Assembly (NCBI GenBank): GCA_017307355.1 | Contig: JAFKFG010000010.1 | Coordinates: 111,196-175,195, forward strand | Direction: 5' to 3' | DNA: 64,000 bases | Origin: Alphaproteobacteria bacterium | GTDB lineage: Bacteria > Pseudomonadota > Alphaproteobacteria > Micropepsales > Micropepsaceae | Shown here: one piece after another, positions 17,004 through 26,348 of the stretch | Numbering within the stretch: the first letter of the stretch is position 1 | How the letters are laid out: every line of letters begins with the position of its first letter | Translations under genes and position numbers: made by a program | The notes under the pieces: generated by a model | Told to the model about the DNA's origin: nothing | Database searches by the model: none | Seen by the model: the letters and a program-made list of their open reading frames with translations, nothing else

Positions 17004-18334
17004 GTGAAGTGATCGTTCGCGTCGCACCGTCGCCCACCGGCTATCTGCATGTCGGCAATGCCCGCGCGGCGCTGCTGAATTATCTGTTCGCCCATCACAC
17101 GGGCGGCAAGTTCATGCTGCGGATCGACGACACCGACGACACCCGCTCCAAGCCGGAATTCGAAGCCGCGATTCTGGAAGACCTGAAATGGTTGGGCCTT
17201 CATCACGACCTTTTCGCGCGCCAGTCCGACCGGGCGGATCGTTATCGCGAAGCCGCCGAGCGGCTGAAGACGGCAGGACGGCTTTATCCCTGTTACGAAA
17301 CCGCCGCCGAACTGGACCGGCGCCGCAAGCGCCAGATGGCGGCAGGCAAGCCGCCCGTCTATGACCGCGCCGCGCTGAACCTCACCACCGAGCAGCGCGA
17401 CGCGTACGAAGCCGAAGGCCGCAAGCCGCATTGGCGCTTCAAGCTCAGCCACGACAAAGTGCATTGGAACGACCTGATCCGGGGTCCGGTGGAGATCGAC
17501 ACCGCCACTCTGTCCGACCCGGTGCTGATCCGCGAGGACGGGCGCTTTCTTTACACCTTGCCGTCGGTGGTGGATGACGCGGATTTCGCCGTCAGCCATA
17601 TCCTGCGCGGCGAGGATCACGTCACCAACAGCGCGCCCCAGATCGAAATCTTCGAAGCCCTGGGCGCGCCGGTGCCGCGCTTTGCCCATTTCGCCCTGTT
17701 CGTGGCGGCGGGCGGCGAGGTTTTGTCCAAACGCGAAGGTTCGCTGTCTTTGCGCACGCTTCGCGAAGAGGGGATCGAGGCGATGGCGCTGAACGCCTAT
17801 CTCGCCCATATCGGAACCTCCGACAGCATCGAGCCGGCGCTGTCGCTGAACGATCTGGCGAACGGCTTCGCCTTCGAGAAGATGGGCCGGGCGCTGGCGC
17901 ATTTCGATTTGGCCGAACTGACAACGCTCAATGCCAAGACCTTGCACGCCATGCCGTACGAGATCGTGGCGCCGCGCCTCACTGCGATGGGAGTCGATGC
18001 GGCGGTATGGGACGCGGTGAAGCCGAATGTGGTGCGTCTGGCCGATGCCGCCGAATTGCGCAAGCTGGTGACCGGCCCGGTGACGCCCGTGATCGAGGAT
18101 GCGGGCTTTGCCGCGCGCGCCTTGGCGCTGCTGCCGCCGGAGCCGTGGGACGAAGCCACCTGGGGCGCCTGGACCAAGGCGGTGGCGGCGGAGACGGGCG
18201 CCAAGGGCCGGACGCTGTTTCATCCTTTGCGTCTGGCGCTGACCGGGCTGGAGCATGGACCGGAACTCAAAAAGCTGTTACCCCTGATCGGGCGGGCCAG
18301 AACCCTGGCGCGCCTGGAAGGAAAAACCGCGTGA
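17000..18334 (+). CDS. gltX: Glutamate-tRNA ligase
   Basis: A 444-residue class I aminoacyl-tRNA synthetase charging tRNA with glutamate. The HIGH-type motif is in [18 protein letters not shown] at residues 7-24 and the KMSKS-type motif is VLSKREG near 240. The C-terminal anticodon-binding region is short, as in the second, shorter GltX of many alphaproteobacteria, which often carry two gltX genes. Whether it also misacylates tRNA-Gln cannot be told. It overlaps nadE by 4 bases and is followed by cysS after about 120 bases. Confidence 0.94.
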   Translation: MSEVIVRVAPSPTGYLHVGNARAALLNYLFAHHTGGKFMLRIDDTDDTRSKPEFEAAILEDLKWLGLHHDLFARQSDRADRYREAAERLKTAGRLYPCYETAAELDRRRKRQMAAGKPPVYDRAALNLTTEQRDAYEAEGRKPHWRFKLSHDKVHWNDLIRGPVEIDTATLSDPVLIREDGRFLYTLPSVVDDADFAVSHILRGEDHVTNSAPQIEIFEALGAPVPRFAHFALFVAAGGEVLSKREGSLSLRTLREEGIEAMALNAYLAHIGTSDSIEPALSLNDLANGFAFEKMGRALAHFDLAELTTLNAKTLHAMPYEIVAPRLTAMGVDAAVWDAVKPNVVRLADAAELRKLVTGPVTPVIEDAGFAARALALLPPEPWDEATWGAWTKAVAAETGAKGRTLFHPLRLALTGLEHGPELKKLLPLIGRARTLARLEGKTA

Positions 18335-18456
18335 CGCATTCTTATGCCCATTTTTGGGGCGTCATTATCCGGACTTCGATTTGCGGCTAAGCCCGCAAAA
18401 ACCCTTCTGCTCGCCCCCACAATTTGCCAAGTTCAGCACCTTCCCGGTGAACCCTC

Positions 18457-19785
18457 ATGACTGTGCGCCTGTTCAATAGCTTGACCAAGACCAAGGAGGA
18501 TTTAGCCCCCTTGGATGCCAGGAATGTCCGCATGTATGTGTGCGGGCCCACGGTCTATGACTTCGCCCATATCGGCAATGCGCGTCCGGCGATTGTGTTC
18601 GATCTTCTGTTCCGGCTGCTGCGCCATGAATATGGCGACGCCCATGTCACCTATGTCCGCAATATCACCGATGTGGACGACAAAATTAATGCCCGCGCGG
18701 CCGAGCGCGGCATCTCGATCCGCAAACTGACGGAAGAAACTGCCCGCATCTATGCCGAGGATGTGGGCGCGCTGGGCTGTCTCACGCCGACCGTGACGCC
18801 GCGCGCCACCGAGCATATCGCCGAAATGGTGGCGATCATCGAGCAGTTGATCGCGGCCGGTCATGCCTATGCCGCTGCCTCTTCTGATGGAAGTGGGGGC
18901 CATGTGCTGTTCGATGTTTCGTCGAAAGCCGATTACGGCAAGCTGTCGCGCCGCTCGCTGGACGAGATGATCGCGGGCGCGCGGGTGGAAGTGGCGCCTT
19001 ATAAAAAAGGCGCGATGGATTTTGTGCTGTGGAAACCGTCAGCCGCGAACGAGCCGGGCTGGGATTCGCCCTGGGGCCGGGGCCGGCCGGGCTGGCATAT
19101 CGAATGCTCGGCCATGGCGGGCAAATATCTGGGCGAAACCTTCGACATCCATGGCGGCGGGATCGATCTGATGTTCCCCCATCACGAAAACGAAATCGCC
19201 CAAAGCGAAGGCGCCCACCACGATCATCCCCTGGCGAAGATCTGGATGCATAACGGCTTCCTGCAGGTGGAAGGCGAGAAGATGTCCAAATCGGCGGGCA
19301 ATTTCTTCACCATCCGCGATCTTCTGGCCGATTGGCCGGGCGAAGTGCTGCGCTTCAACATGCTGCGCAGCCATTACCGCCAGCCGATCGATTTCACCTT
19401 GGATGGCCTGCGCGAAAGCTGGAAGACGTTGGAACGCTGGTACGAGCTCACCGAGCCCCTGGCGAATCCGGCGCCGGATGCGGATTTTCTTTCCGCCCTG
19501 CGTGACGATCTCAATACCCCGGCCGCCATTGCCTCCCTGCACCAGGCCGAGCCTTTGGCGCTGGCGGGGGGCTTGGGCTTCCTGGGCTTCTCCAATGTGC
19601 AGATGAAGATCGCCGCCAAGGCCAAGGTGGACGAAGTCGCCATCGCCGACGCCATCGCCGCGCGCAAGGCGGCACGGGCGGCGAAGAATTTCGCGGAAAG
19701 CGACCGCATCCGCGACGAACTCCTCGCCAAGGGCATCGTGTTGAAGGACGGGCCGCAAGGCACGACCTGGGAAGTCAAAAAATGA
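18457..19785 (+). CDS. cysS: Cysteine-tRNA ligase
   Basis: A 442-residue class I synthetase. The signature [16 protein letters not shown] starts at C29, one of the zinc ligands, and contains the HIGH-type motif; further zinc ligands are in [11 protein letters not shown] and [23 protein letters not shown] lies near residue 268. The length is close to the roughly 460 residues typical of the family. Its stop overlaps the cimA start as ATGA (19782-19785), so the two are coupled. Confidence 0.96.
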   Translation: MTVRLFNSLTKTKEDLAPLDARNVRMYVCGPTVYDFAHIGNARPAIVFDLLFRLLRHEYGDAHVTYVRNITDVDDKINARAAERGISIRKLTEETARIYAEDVGALGCLTPTVTPRATEHIAEMVAIIEQLIAAGHAYAAASSDGSGGHVLFDVSSKADYGKLSRRSLDEMIAGARVEVAPYKKGAMDFVLWKPSAANEPGWDSPWGRGRPGWHIECSAMAGKYLGETFDIHGGGIDLMFPHHENEIAQSEGAHHDHPLAKIWMHNGFLQVEGEKMSKSAGNFFTIRDLLADWPGEVLRFNMLRSHYRQPIDFTLDGLRESWKTLERWYELTEPLANPAPDADFLSALRDDLNTPAAIASLHQAEPLALAGGLGFLGFSNVQMKIAAKAKVDEVAIADAIAARKAARAAKNFAESDRIRDELLAKGIVLKDGPQGTTWEVKK

Positions 19786-21380
19786 CCAAGGAACGTCTCT
19801 ATCTGTTCGACACCACCCTGCGCGATGGCGCGCAGACGCAAGGGGTGGATTTCTCCGTCGAGGACAAGCGCCAGATCGCCCTGGCGCTGGACGGGCTGGG
19901 TCTCGACTATATCGAGGGCGGCTGGCCGGGCGCCAATCCCACCGACACCGCCTTCTTCGCCGAGCGCCCGCCGCTGAAACACGCGCGTTTCACCTCCTTC
20001 GGCATGACCAAGCGGTCCGGCCGCAGCGCCGCCAACGATCCGGCGCTGGCGCCGGTGATCGATGCGCCGGTCGATGCGGTCTGCCTGGTGGGAAAAAGCT
20101 GGGACTATCAGGTCGATGTGGCGCTGGAGATTCCGCGCGAGGAAAATATCGACAATATCGCCCGTTCCATCGAAGCGGTGGTGGCCAAGAAGCGCGAACC
20201 GATGCTGGACGCCGAGCACTTCTTCGACGGCTATAAGGCCAATCCGGATTATGCGCTGGCCTGCATCACGGCCGCGCATCAAGCGGGCGCGCGCTGGATC
20301 GTGCTGTGCGACACCAATGGCGGCACCTTGCCGGAAGACGTTTATCGCATCGTCTCGGAGGTGAAGGCGAAGCTGCCGGATGCGGCGTTGGGCATTCATG
20401 CCCATGACGACACGGGCCAGGGCGTGGCGGTGAGCCTGGCGGCGCTGCGGGCCGGCGTGCGTCAGATTCAAGGCACCTTGAACGGGCTGGGCGAGCGCTG
20501 CGGCAACGCCAATCTCTGTTCGCTGATCCCCACCTTGCTTCTGAAGGAACCCTATGCCTCGCAGTTCGAGATCGGGATCAGCCACGAACAGCTGACCCAC
20601 ATCACCCGCGTATCGCGGATGCTGGATGAGATCCTCAATCGCGCGCCGGGGCGGCATTCGCCCTATGTGGGCCTGTCGGCATTCGCGCACAAAGGCGGGC
20701 TTCATTCCTCCGCCGTACTCAAGGACCCGCGGACCTACGAACATGTGCCGCCGGAGTCCGTGGGCAACAAGCGCATCATTCCGGTGTCGGACCAGTCCGG
20801 CCGCTCCAATGTGTTGGCGCGGCTGAAAGAAGTGGGGATCGAGATCGATGCCAAGGATCCGCGGGTCTCGCGCCTGCTCGATGAGGTCAAGCAGCGCGAA
20901 TATCTGGGTTATGCCTATGACGGCGCCGACGCTTCGTTCGAACTGATGGCGCGCCGCGCGCTGGGGCAGGTGCCCGATTATTTCACGGTCGAGAGTTTCC
21001 GGGTCAGCGTGGAGCGCCGGCGCAATTCGCGGGGCGAGCTGGTCAGCGTTTCGGAAGGCGTGGTCAAGCTGGACGTGGCGGGCGAGGACATCCACAGCGT
21101 CGCCACCGGAAACGGCCCGGTCAACGCGCTGGATGCGGCGCTCAGAAAGGATTTCGGGAAATATTCCTCGGCGATCGGCGATCTGAAACTTGCGGACTTC
21201 AAGGTGCGCATCCTCACCAGCGGCACCGAAGCGGTGACCCGGGTGATGATCGAAAGCATCGACGGCAAGGGTCAGCGCTGGTCCACGGTGGGCGTGTCGG
21301 CCAACATCGTGGATGCCTCGTTCGAGGCTTTGACCGATTCCATCACCTACAAGCTCTACAAAGAGGGCATCGTCCCGTAA
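19782..21380 (+). CDS. cimA: (R)-citramalate synthase
   Basis: A 532-residue enzyme of the CimA branch of the isopropylmalate synthase family, condensing pyruvate and acetyl-CoA to citramalate for a threonine-independent route to isoleucine. The DRE-TIM barrel starts with [33 protein letters not shown] near 205 and [11 protein letters not shown] near 230 are catalytic/metal segments. The LeuA-type regulatory domain fills about 395-530. LeuB and LeuD, encoded at 30.6-32.3 kb, catalyse the later steps of both this and the leucine pathway. A hairpin of GCGGGGA and TCCCCGC (21475-21500) about 95 bases downstream may terminate the nadE-cimA run. Confidence 0.93.
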   Translation: MTKERLYLFDTTLRDGAQTQGVDFSVEDKRQIALALDGLGLDYIEGGWPGANPTDTAFFAERPPLKHARFTSFGMTKRSGRSAANDPALAPVIDAPVDAVCLVGKSWDYQVDVALEIPREENIDNIARSIEAVVAKKREPMLDAEHFFDGYKANPDYALACITAAHQAGARWIVLCDTNGGTLPEDVYRIVSEVKAKLPDAALGIHAHDDTGQGVAVSLAALRAGVRQIQGTLNGLGERCGNANLCSLIPTLLLKEPYASQFEIGISHEQLTHITRVSRMLDEILNRAPGRHSPYVGLSAFAHKGGLHSSAVLKDPRTYEHVPPESVGNKRIIPVSDQSGRSNVLARLKEVGIEIDAKDPRVSRLLDEVKQREYLGYAYDGADASFELMARRALGQVPDYFTVESFRVSVERRRNSRGELVSVSEGVVKLDVAGEDIHSVATGNGPVNALDAALRKDFGKYSSAIGDLKLADFKVRILTSGTEAVTRVMIESIDGKGQRWSTVGVSANIVDASFEALTDSITYKLYKEGIVP

Positions 21381-21474
21381 CCGCCTCTTCGTCGGCGCCG
21401 CCGATCCGGTTACACGCCGCGCATCGATCTTTCTGACATAGTCTTGCGACTTTTGGCCGATTTCCCCATGCCGC

Positions 21475-21504
21475 GCGGGGAAATGCGAGTAACTCCCCGC
21501 TTTC
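21475..21504 (+). terminator. Possible terminator downstream of cimA
   Basis: GCGGGGA (21475-21481) pairs with TCCCCGC (21494-21500) around a 12-base loop and is followed by TTTC. The stem is GC-rich, but the T-tract is short, so this is tentative. Confidence 0.35.
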
Positions 21505-21580
21505 GGCCGTCACACAAACGCGCTATGGTTCGCGGCGTTCCAGGGCCCCCTGGGAAAAAACGATTTCAAGGGAGAAAAAA

Positions 21581-22186
21581 ATGAAGGGTTTACTGACGAT
21601 GGTTGCCGCTGTGGCGCTGACGGCATCGTTCGCCAGCGTTGCGACGGCGCAAGGCATGAAATCCAAGGAAGAGCAGATCAAGACCGCGACTTCGGCTCTG
21701 CCCGCCGCCCTGCGCGACGGCGCGACCGTCATCGCCTATGACAGCAAGGGCCTGCCGCAGGTTCTGCGCGAAGGCAACAACAACATCTTCTGCGCCGACC
21801 TCTCCACCGCCGAAGGCTTCAATGTGAGCTGCCGTGGCAATGCTCTGCGCGCCGCGTCGGACTTCACCGCCAAGGAAAAGGCCGAAGGCAAGGATGCCAA
21901 GACGATCGGCGCCGACACCGAAGCCGCCTATGCCTCGGGCAAGCTGACGCGCGCCCCGGCCGGCACCACCATCTATGGCCGCAGCGGCAAGACGATGGCC
22001 GAAGCCCGCTCCATGTGGGTCGTGCTGATGCCGAACGTGAAGGGCGAAGATCTCGGCCTTCCCACCAAGCGCATGAATTCCTCGTCGCCCTGGATGATGG
22101 CGTCGGGCAAGCCCAATGCGCACATCATGATGCCGCAGTCGGCCTCGATGGACGAGATGCCGCCGCCGCCGCCGAAGCCCATGTAA
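21581..22186 (+). CDS. Secreted protein of unknown function, paralogue 1
   Basis: A 201-residue protein with a clear signal peptide (MKGLLTMVAAVALTASFASV, cleavage likely after ATAQ). The mature part has conserved blocks shared with the next gene: EQIKTATSALPAALRDGATV, YDSKGLPQVLREGNN, a cysteine on each side of the next stretch (IFCADL, VSCRGNALRA), KEKAEGKDAK, ASGKL, MWVVLMPN and GLPTKR. It ends with a methionine/proline-rich tail (MDEMPPPPPKPM) absent from the paralogue. I do not recognise the family. GGGAGAAAAAA lies just before the ATG. A strong hairpin terminator follows at 22226. Confidence 0.85.
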   Translation: MKGLLTMVAAVALTASFASVATAQGMKSKEEQIKTATSALPAALRDGATVIAYDSKGLPQVLREGNNNIFCADLSTAEGFNVSCRGNALRAASDFTAKEKAEGKDAKTIGADTEAAYASGKLTRAPAGTTIYGRSGKTMAEARSMWVVLMPNVKGEDLGLPTKRMNSSSPWMMASGKPNAHIMMPQSASMDEMPPPPPKPM

Positions 22187-22225
22187 TGATCGTATGACGT
22201 TTCGGCCGTAACGCCGCGACACATG

Positions 22226-22264
22226 AGACACGGCGCCCCTAAAAAAGGCGCCGTGTCTTGTTTT
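22226..22264 (+). terminator. Rho-independent terminator
   Basis: A perfect 12-bp stem, AGACACGGCGCC (22226-22237) with GGCGCCGTGTCT (22247-22258), encloses a 9-base loop and is followed by TGTTTT. It separates the two secreted paralogues, so each probably has its own transcript. Confidence 0.88.
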
Positions 22265-22380
22265 ACGGGAAACATTTCTTGCACAGGGCGGCGGAAATCA
22301 TTCTTTCCGTCTTCCGATATTTCCTGGACACGGTATGATTATTCGTCAGATAACAAAAACGACTCGAGGAGGAGGATTTC

Positions 22381-22941
22381 ATGAAACTTTTATTGACGGC
22401 TTGCGCCGCGGCGATGCTGACCGCGGCTTTTGCATCGGGCGCCATGGCCCAGACCATGTCCAAGGACGAGCAGATCGCCCAGGCCGTGAAGGCGGCGCCC
22501 GAAGCGTTGCGCGCGGGCGCGACGGTGGTGAGTTATGACGCCAAGGGCGATCCGGTCGTTCTGCGCGAAGGCAATAACGGCATCGTCTGCACGCCCAACC
22601 GGCAGACCACCAGCTATTCCGTCAATTGCTATGGCGCGGCCTTGCGCGCCCAGCGCGATTTCGAAGCCAAGGAACGGGCCAGCGGCAAGGACGCCAAGGC
22701 CCTGGCCGCCGACACCCAGGCCGCCATGGCCTCGGGCAAGCTGAAGCCGCCGCCGACCGGCACCGCCATGTACATGCTGATGGGCCAGACCGAAGCCAGC
22801 GCCAAGGGCATGTGGGTGGTCCTGGTTCCCAACATGACCGCCGAAGCCACCGGCCTTCCCACCCAGCCGACCGAAAAGGGCACGCCCTGGCTGATGCGCG
22901 CCGGCACGCCCGCCGCGCACATTCATATTCCGCAACCCTGA
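22381..22941 (+). CDS. Secreted protein of unknown function, paralogue 2
   Basis: A 186-residue protein, about half identical to its upstream neighbour over the whole length by eye. The signal peptide is MKLLLTACAAAMLTAAFASG with cleavage after AMAQ. Shared blocks are EQIAQAVKAAPEALRAGATV, YDAKGDPVVLREGNN, two cysteines (IVCTPN, VNCYGAALRA), KERASGKDAKALAADTQAA, MWVVLVPN, and a histidine near the end, AAHIHIPQP. The start is supported by CGAGGAGGA shortly before the ATG. It probably arose by tandem duplication. The role is unknown; the two conserved cysteines and export suggest a folded periplasmic or secreted domain. Confidence 0.85.
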   Translation: MKLLLTACAAAMLTAAFASGAMAQTMSKDEQIAQAVKAAPEALRAGATVVSYDAKGDPVVLREGNNGIVCTPNRQTTSYSVNCYGAALRAQRDFEAKERASGKDAKALAADTQAAMASGKLKPPPTGTAMYMLMGQTEASAKGMWVVLVPNMTAEATGLPTQPTEKGTPWLMRAGTPAAHIHIPQP

Positions 22942-22966
22942 TCGTTCCCGATTTGGGAGTTGAGAA

Positions 22967-22992
22967 GCGGCGCTCGAAAGGGCGCCGTTTTT
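22967..22992 (+). terminator. Rho-independent terminator after paralogue 2
   Basis: CGGCGC (22968-22973) pairs with GCGCCG (22982-22987), followed directly by TTTTT. It lies 26 bases after the stop and also separates this gene from the convergent csaA. Confidence 0.78.
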
Positions 22993-23009
22993 CGTTCCGC
23001 GCCCGCGGG

Positions 23010-23366
23010 TCAGAACATCCGGCCGCCGTTCGGCACCGGCAGGGATGGATGCAGCAGCACCACTTCGCCGGTTTCGTCGGGCACGCCCAAGGTCAGCACC
23101 TGCGACATGAAAGGGCCGATCTGGCGCGGGGGAAAATTCACCACCGCCACCACCTGTTTTCCCACCAAAGCTTCGGGCGTGTAATGGCGCGTGATCTGGG
23201 CGGAGGAGCGGCGGGTGCCGATCTGCGGCCCGAAATCGATGGTCAGCTTGATCGCGGGCTTGCGCGCTTCCGGAAAAGCTTCCGCGGCGATGACGGTGCC
23301 GGCGCGGATATCGACTTTCAGGAAATCGTCGAAGGCGATCGTGCCAGGCGTTCCAGCATCAGGCAT
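23010..23366 (-). CDS. csaA: CsaA-like tRNA-binding domain protein
   Basis: A 118-residue stand-alone tRNA-binding (OB-fold) domain of the CsaA family, described as an export-related chaperone with tRNA affinity. Diagnostic segments are [37 protein letters not shown] and [20 protein letters not shown], ending in PVPNGGRMF. It overlaps the 3' end of the upstream LOG-family gene by 8 bases, so it is probably translated from the same message. Length equals the family norm. Confidence 0.93.
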   Translation of the reverse strand: MPDAGTPGTIAFDDFLKVDIRAGTVIAAEAFPEARKPAIKLTIDFGPQIGTRRSSAQITRHYTPEALVGKQVVAVVNFPPRQIGPFMSQVLTLGVPDETGEVVLLHPSLPVPNGGRMF

Positions 23367-23922
23367 TGAGCCGGCCCTCCAGGATCTTGAGCGCGTCTTC
23401 CGGATTGTCGGCGAGATAATAGAGCTTGAGGATCCTTTCGCGCGCGAAGCCGGCCTTCACCATGGCATGCAGCATGGCGTCCAGGGTGTTGTAATAGCCG
23501 TTCACATTCACCACCACGATGGGTTTGTCGTGCACGCCCAATTGGGCCTCGACCGCGACTTCGAAGAATTCGTCGAAGGTGCCGAGGCCGCCCGGCAGCA
23601 CGATGAAGCCGTCGGACATTTGCAGCATCTGGACTTTGCGTTCCTGCAGATGCGGGGTAACGATCAGCTTTTCCTCGGGCGAGATCGGGGGCTCCAGCGC
23701 CTGAAGGAAGGCGGGGATGATTCCCTGCACCGCGGCGCCCCCCGCCTGTGCCGATCTGGCAACATCGCCCATCAAACCGTTGCCGCCGCCCCCGAACACC
23801 ATGGACCAGCCGGCCCGGGCGATCCCCGCGCCGATCGCGCGCGCCGCCTCGCGAAAGGCGGGATCGTCGCCATGGGACGAGCCGCAGAACACGCAAATGG
23901 CAGGTTTTCGCTTGGGGTCCAT
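23359..23922 (-). CDS. LOG family protein (cytokinin-type nucleoside monophosphate phosphoribohydrolase)
   Basis: A 187-residue Rossmann-like protein of the LONELY GUY/lysine decarboxylase-like family (TIGR00730). Family motifs are [14 protein letters not shown] at the N-terminus, [22 protein letters not shown] and the hallmark [13 protein letters not shown]. Known members release ribose-5-phosphate from nucleoside monophosphates, including cytokinin precursors; the bacterial role is often unclear. It shares a transcript with csaA through an 8-base overlap. Upstream lies a 33-bp tandem repeat array. Confidence 0.93.
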   Translation of the reverse strand: MDPKRKPAICVFCGSSHGDDPAFREAARAIGAGIARAGWSMVFGGGGNGLMGDVARSAQAGGAAVQGIIPAFLQALEPPISPEEKLIVTPHLQERKVQMLQMSDGFIVLPGGLGTFDEFFEVAVEAQLGVHDKPIVVVNVNGYYNTLDAMLHAMVKAGFARERILKLYYLADNPEDALKILEGRLNA

Positions 23923-23982
23923 GTCCGTATTGGGGTTGCGTGGGGGGCGCCATCTTCCTAAACAGGTTCGGCTTCCAAACCA

Positions 23983-24236
23983 AGAGCGTCGGCGCGAGCC
24001 GGAGCGACCTTAAAAAGAGCGTCGGCGCGAGCCGGAGCGACCTTAAAAAGAGCGTCGGCGCGAGCCGGAGCGACCTTAAAAAGAGCGTCGGCGCGAGCCG
24101 GAGCGACCTTAAAAAGAGCGTCGGCGCGAGCCGGAGCGACCTTAAAAAGAGCGCCGGAGCGACCTTAAAAAGAGCGTCGGCGCGAGCCGGAGCGACCCTA
24201 AAAAGAGCGTCGGCGGCAGCCGGAGCGACCGTTAAA
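23983..24236. repeat. Eight-unit 33-bp tandem repeat array
   Basis: Units begin at 23983, 24016, 24049, 24082, 24115, 24148, 24171 and 24204. The consensus is AGAGCGTCGGCGCGAGCCGG followed by AGCGACCTTAAAA; the first five are identical apart from the array edge, the sixth has lost 10 bases, and the last two carry substitutions. Inside each unit GGC-GCGA-GCC forms a tiny hairpin with a GNRA-type loop, bounded by GTC/GAC. The units abut with no spacers, which excludes a CRISPR array. The array lies between the divergent LOG-family and ABC exporter genes. Confidence 0.92.
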
Positions 24237-24323
24237 CCAAGACCAGCCTATTGCGTTTGCAAGGGGCGACCACCAAATGTTCGTTGCCGGGGCTGGCATG
24301 ACATTCCTGTTACGGAGATTCTC

Positions 24324-24416
24324 GTGCCGCGCTGGCTATTGATTCTGAGTGCGATCGCCTTGATCGCGCTTGTCGCGGGTTACGTCACCTTCGGTGGCGC
24401 CAATATGGGACGCTAG
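24324..24416 (+). CDS. Candidate 30-residue single-span membrane protein
   Basis: A short GTG-initiated frame encodes about 30 residues, PRWLLILSAIALIALVAGYV and then TFGGANMGR: basic start, one hydrophobic helix of about 17 residues, short polar end. Its TAG stop (24414-24416) is directly followed by the ATG of the ABC exporter at 24417, which implies coupled translation. ACGGAGA lies about 8 bases upstream of the GTG. It could be a small subunit or a leader for the exporter; this is inference and no homologue is recalled. Confidence 0.5.
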   Translation: MPRWLLILSAIALIALVAGYVTFGGANMGR

Positions 24417-26285
24417 ATGGCACGTTCGGCGGTGGAAGACGGTGACGGCGCGCCATCCTTCCGGCCGCTCTGGACCCTGATGCCCTATCTGTGGCCCAAG
24501 AACCGGCCGGAGCTTCGGGCGCGTGTTCTGGTGTCCATCCTGTTCCTGGTGCTGGCCACCGGCTTCACCAGCATCTCGCCCCTGATTTTCGGCTGGGCGG
24601 TGGATCAGCTCAAGCCCACGCCGGCCAATATCGCCATCGGCTCGGTGCTGTCGCTGATCGCGGCCTATGCGATCTCGCGCATCATGATGCAGGCTTTCGC
24701 GCAACTGCGCGACGGCATCTTCGCCAAGGTCCAGTATCACGCCATGCGGGAAGTGGCGGTCGAAACCTTCGCCCATGTCCATACTCTGTCCCTGCGCTTT
24801 CACCTGGAGCGCAAGACCGGCGGCCTGTCGCGGGTGATCGAGCGCGGCATCAAGGGCATCGACACGCTTCTGTCCTTCGCCCTGTTCAGCATCTTTCCCA
24901 CCATCCTGCTGCTGGGTTTCTACAGCGCCATTCTCTTGATCAACCTGAATGTCTGGGTGGCGATTTCCACCATCGTCATGGTGATCGCCTATGTCTGGTT
25001 CACCTTCTGGATCACCCGCTGGCGCATCCAGTACCGGCGGGAGATGAACCAGTCGGACACCGACGCCAACACCAAGGCGGTGGACAGTCTTCTTAATTTC
25101 GAGACCGTCAAATATTTCAACAACGAGGTTCACGAGACCAAACGCTACGACGTCTCGATGGAGAAATTCTCCCGGGCCTCGATCCAGTCGCAAATTTCCC
25201 TCTCGGTGCTCAACACCGGCCAGGCGGCGATCATGGCCATCGGCTTGGGGGGGGTGATGGCGCTGACGGCCATCGGTATCTCGCAGGGACAATTCTCCAT
25301 CGGCCTGTTCGTGGCCGGCAATGCCATCCTGATCCAGCTCTACCAGCCGCTCAATCTGCTGGGCACGGTCTATCGCGAAATCACGCAAGGGTTGGTGGAC
25401 ATGGAAGCCATGTTCCGCCTACTCAACCAGCCGCAGGAAGTCACCGACAAGCCCGATGCCAAGCCGTTGCAGGTGGCGGGCGGCGAAATCCGCTTCGACA
25501 ATGTGGTGTTCAATTACGATCCCGAACGCACGGTGCTGAAAGGCATCAGCTTCACGGTGCCGGCCGGCAAGACCGTGGCGGTGGTGGGCCCGTCGGGCGC
25601 GGGCAAATCCACCATCAGCCGTATTCTCTATCGCTTCTACGATATCCGCGAAGGCAAGGTGACCATCGACGGACAGGATATCCGCGACGTCACCCAGACC
25701 AGCCTGCGCGCCGCCATCGGCATCGTTCCCCAGGATACGGTGCTGTTCAACGACACGGTGCGCTACAACATCGCTTATGGCCGCATCGGCGCCAGCGATG
25801 CGGAGATCCGCGAAGCGGCGCGGCTGGCCCAGATCGACAAATTCATCGTCAACCTGCCGCAAGGCTATGAGGCGATGGTGGGCGAGCGCGGCCTCAAGCT
25901 TTCCGGCGGCGAGAAGCAGCGCGTCGCCATCGCCCGCACCATTCTCAAGAATCCGCCGATCCTGCTTCTGGACGAAGCCACCAGCGCGCTGGACACGGGC
26001 ACGGAGCGGGAAATCCAGGGCGCGCTCAGCGACGTCTCGCGCGGCCGCACCACCCTGGTGATCGCGCACCGGCTTTCCACCGTGATCGATGCCGACGAGA
26101 TCCTGGTGCTGGATCAGGGCCGGATCATCGAACGGGGCCGCCATTCCCAACTCTTGGCGCTGGGCGGCCATTACGCCTCGATGTGGAACAAGCAGCGTGA
26201 AGCCGCCGCGGCGCGCGAGAAGCTCAAGGAAGTGGAAAACGATCCGGATGTCGCGCCCGGAATTGCGAAAGCCGTGCCGGTTTAA
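24417..26285 (+). CDS. Atm1-type ABC exporter (fused permease and ATPase)
   Basis: A 622-residue half-transporter of the ATM1/HMT1 group, which in alphaproteobacteria and mitochondria exports glutathione-linked sulfur or heavy-metal conjugates. Six membrane helices lie in about 35-325, including NVWVAISTIVMVIAYVWFTF, with the family landmark DSLLNFETVKYFNNE near 223. The nucleotide-binding domain has Walker A GPSGAGKST, Q-loop VPQDTVLFN, signature LSGGEKQRVAIART and Walker B ILLLDEATSALD, then the H-loop IAHRLST. The start abuts the stop of the small membrane ORF. A REP-like hairpin follows the gene. gor at 10.3 kb supplies reduced glutathione in the same cell, but no direct link is shown. 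Confidence 0.93.
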   Translation: MARSAVEDGDGAPSFRPLWTLMPYLWPKNRPELRARVLVSILFLVLATGFTSISPLIFGWAVDQLKPTPANIAIGSVLSLIAAYAISRIMMQAFAQLRDGIFAKVQYHAMREVAVETFAHVHTLSLRFHLERKTGGLSRVIERGIKGIDTLLSFALFSIFPTILLLGFYSAILLINLNVWVAISTIVMVIAYVWFTFWITRWRIQYRREMNQSDTDANTKAVDSLLNFETVKYFNNEVHETKRYDVSMEKFSRASIQSQISLSVLNTGQAAIMAIGLGGVMALTAIGISQGQFSIGLFVAGNAILIQLYQPLNLLGTVYREITQGLVDMEAMFRLLNQPQEVTDKPDAKPLQVAGGEIRFDNVVFNYDPERTVLKGISFTVPAGKTVAVVGPSGAGKSTISRILYRFYDIREGKVTIDGQDIRDVTQTSLRAAIGIVPQDTVLFNDTVRYNIAYGRIGASDAEIREAARLAQIDKFIVNLPQGYEAMVGERGLKLSGGEKQRVAIARTILKNPPILLLDEATSALDTGTEREIQGALSDVSRGRTTLVIAHRLSTVIDADEILVLDQGRIIERGRHSQLLALGGHYASMWNKQREAAAAREKLKEVENDPDVAPGIAKAVPV

Positions 26286-26305
26286 GTATTCGGCAGTTGC
26301 GCGGA

Positions 26306-26332
26306 CTCACCCTTCGACAAGCTCAGGGTGAG
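26306..26332. repeat. REP-like hairpin between ABC exporter and cold-shock gene
   Basis: CTCACCCT (26306-26313) and AGGGTGAG (26325-26332) enclose TCGACAAGCTC, identical to the second hairpin at 10211-10237. It lies between two convergent genes and may act as a terminator for either. Confidence 0.85.
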
Positions 26333-26348
26333 GACCGCCAGCAGCGCG

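Noticed and set aside
15081..17027. Open frame of about 648 codons antisense to nadE
   Set aside because: Same GC-driven shadow effect; no motif, no ribosome binding site, and nadE itself is certain.
18380..18399. Hairpin TTTGCGG/CCGCAAA between gltX and cysS as a terminator
   Set aside because: Seven-bp stem without a T-tract on the plus strand; too weak to call.
23983..24236. CRISPR array
   Set aside because: The units are directly adjacent with no variable spacers, and no cas genes are near.
23748..24416. Possible 222-residue protein with 11-residue repeats (KSVGASRSDL)
   Set aside because: It is antisense to the LOG-family gene over its first part, and the repeats are translated DNA repeats. 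The 33-bp period keeps any frame open. Only the last 30 codons look like a real small membrane protein.
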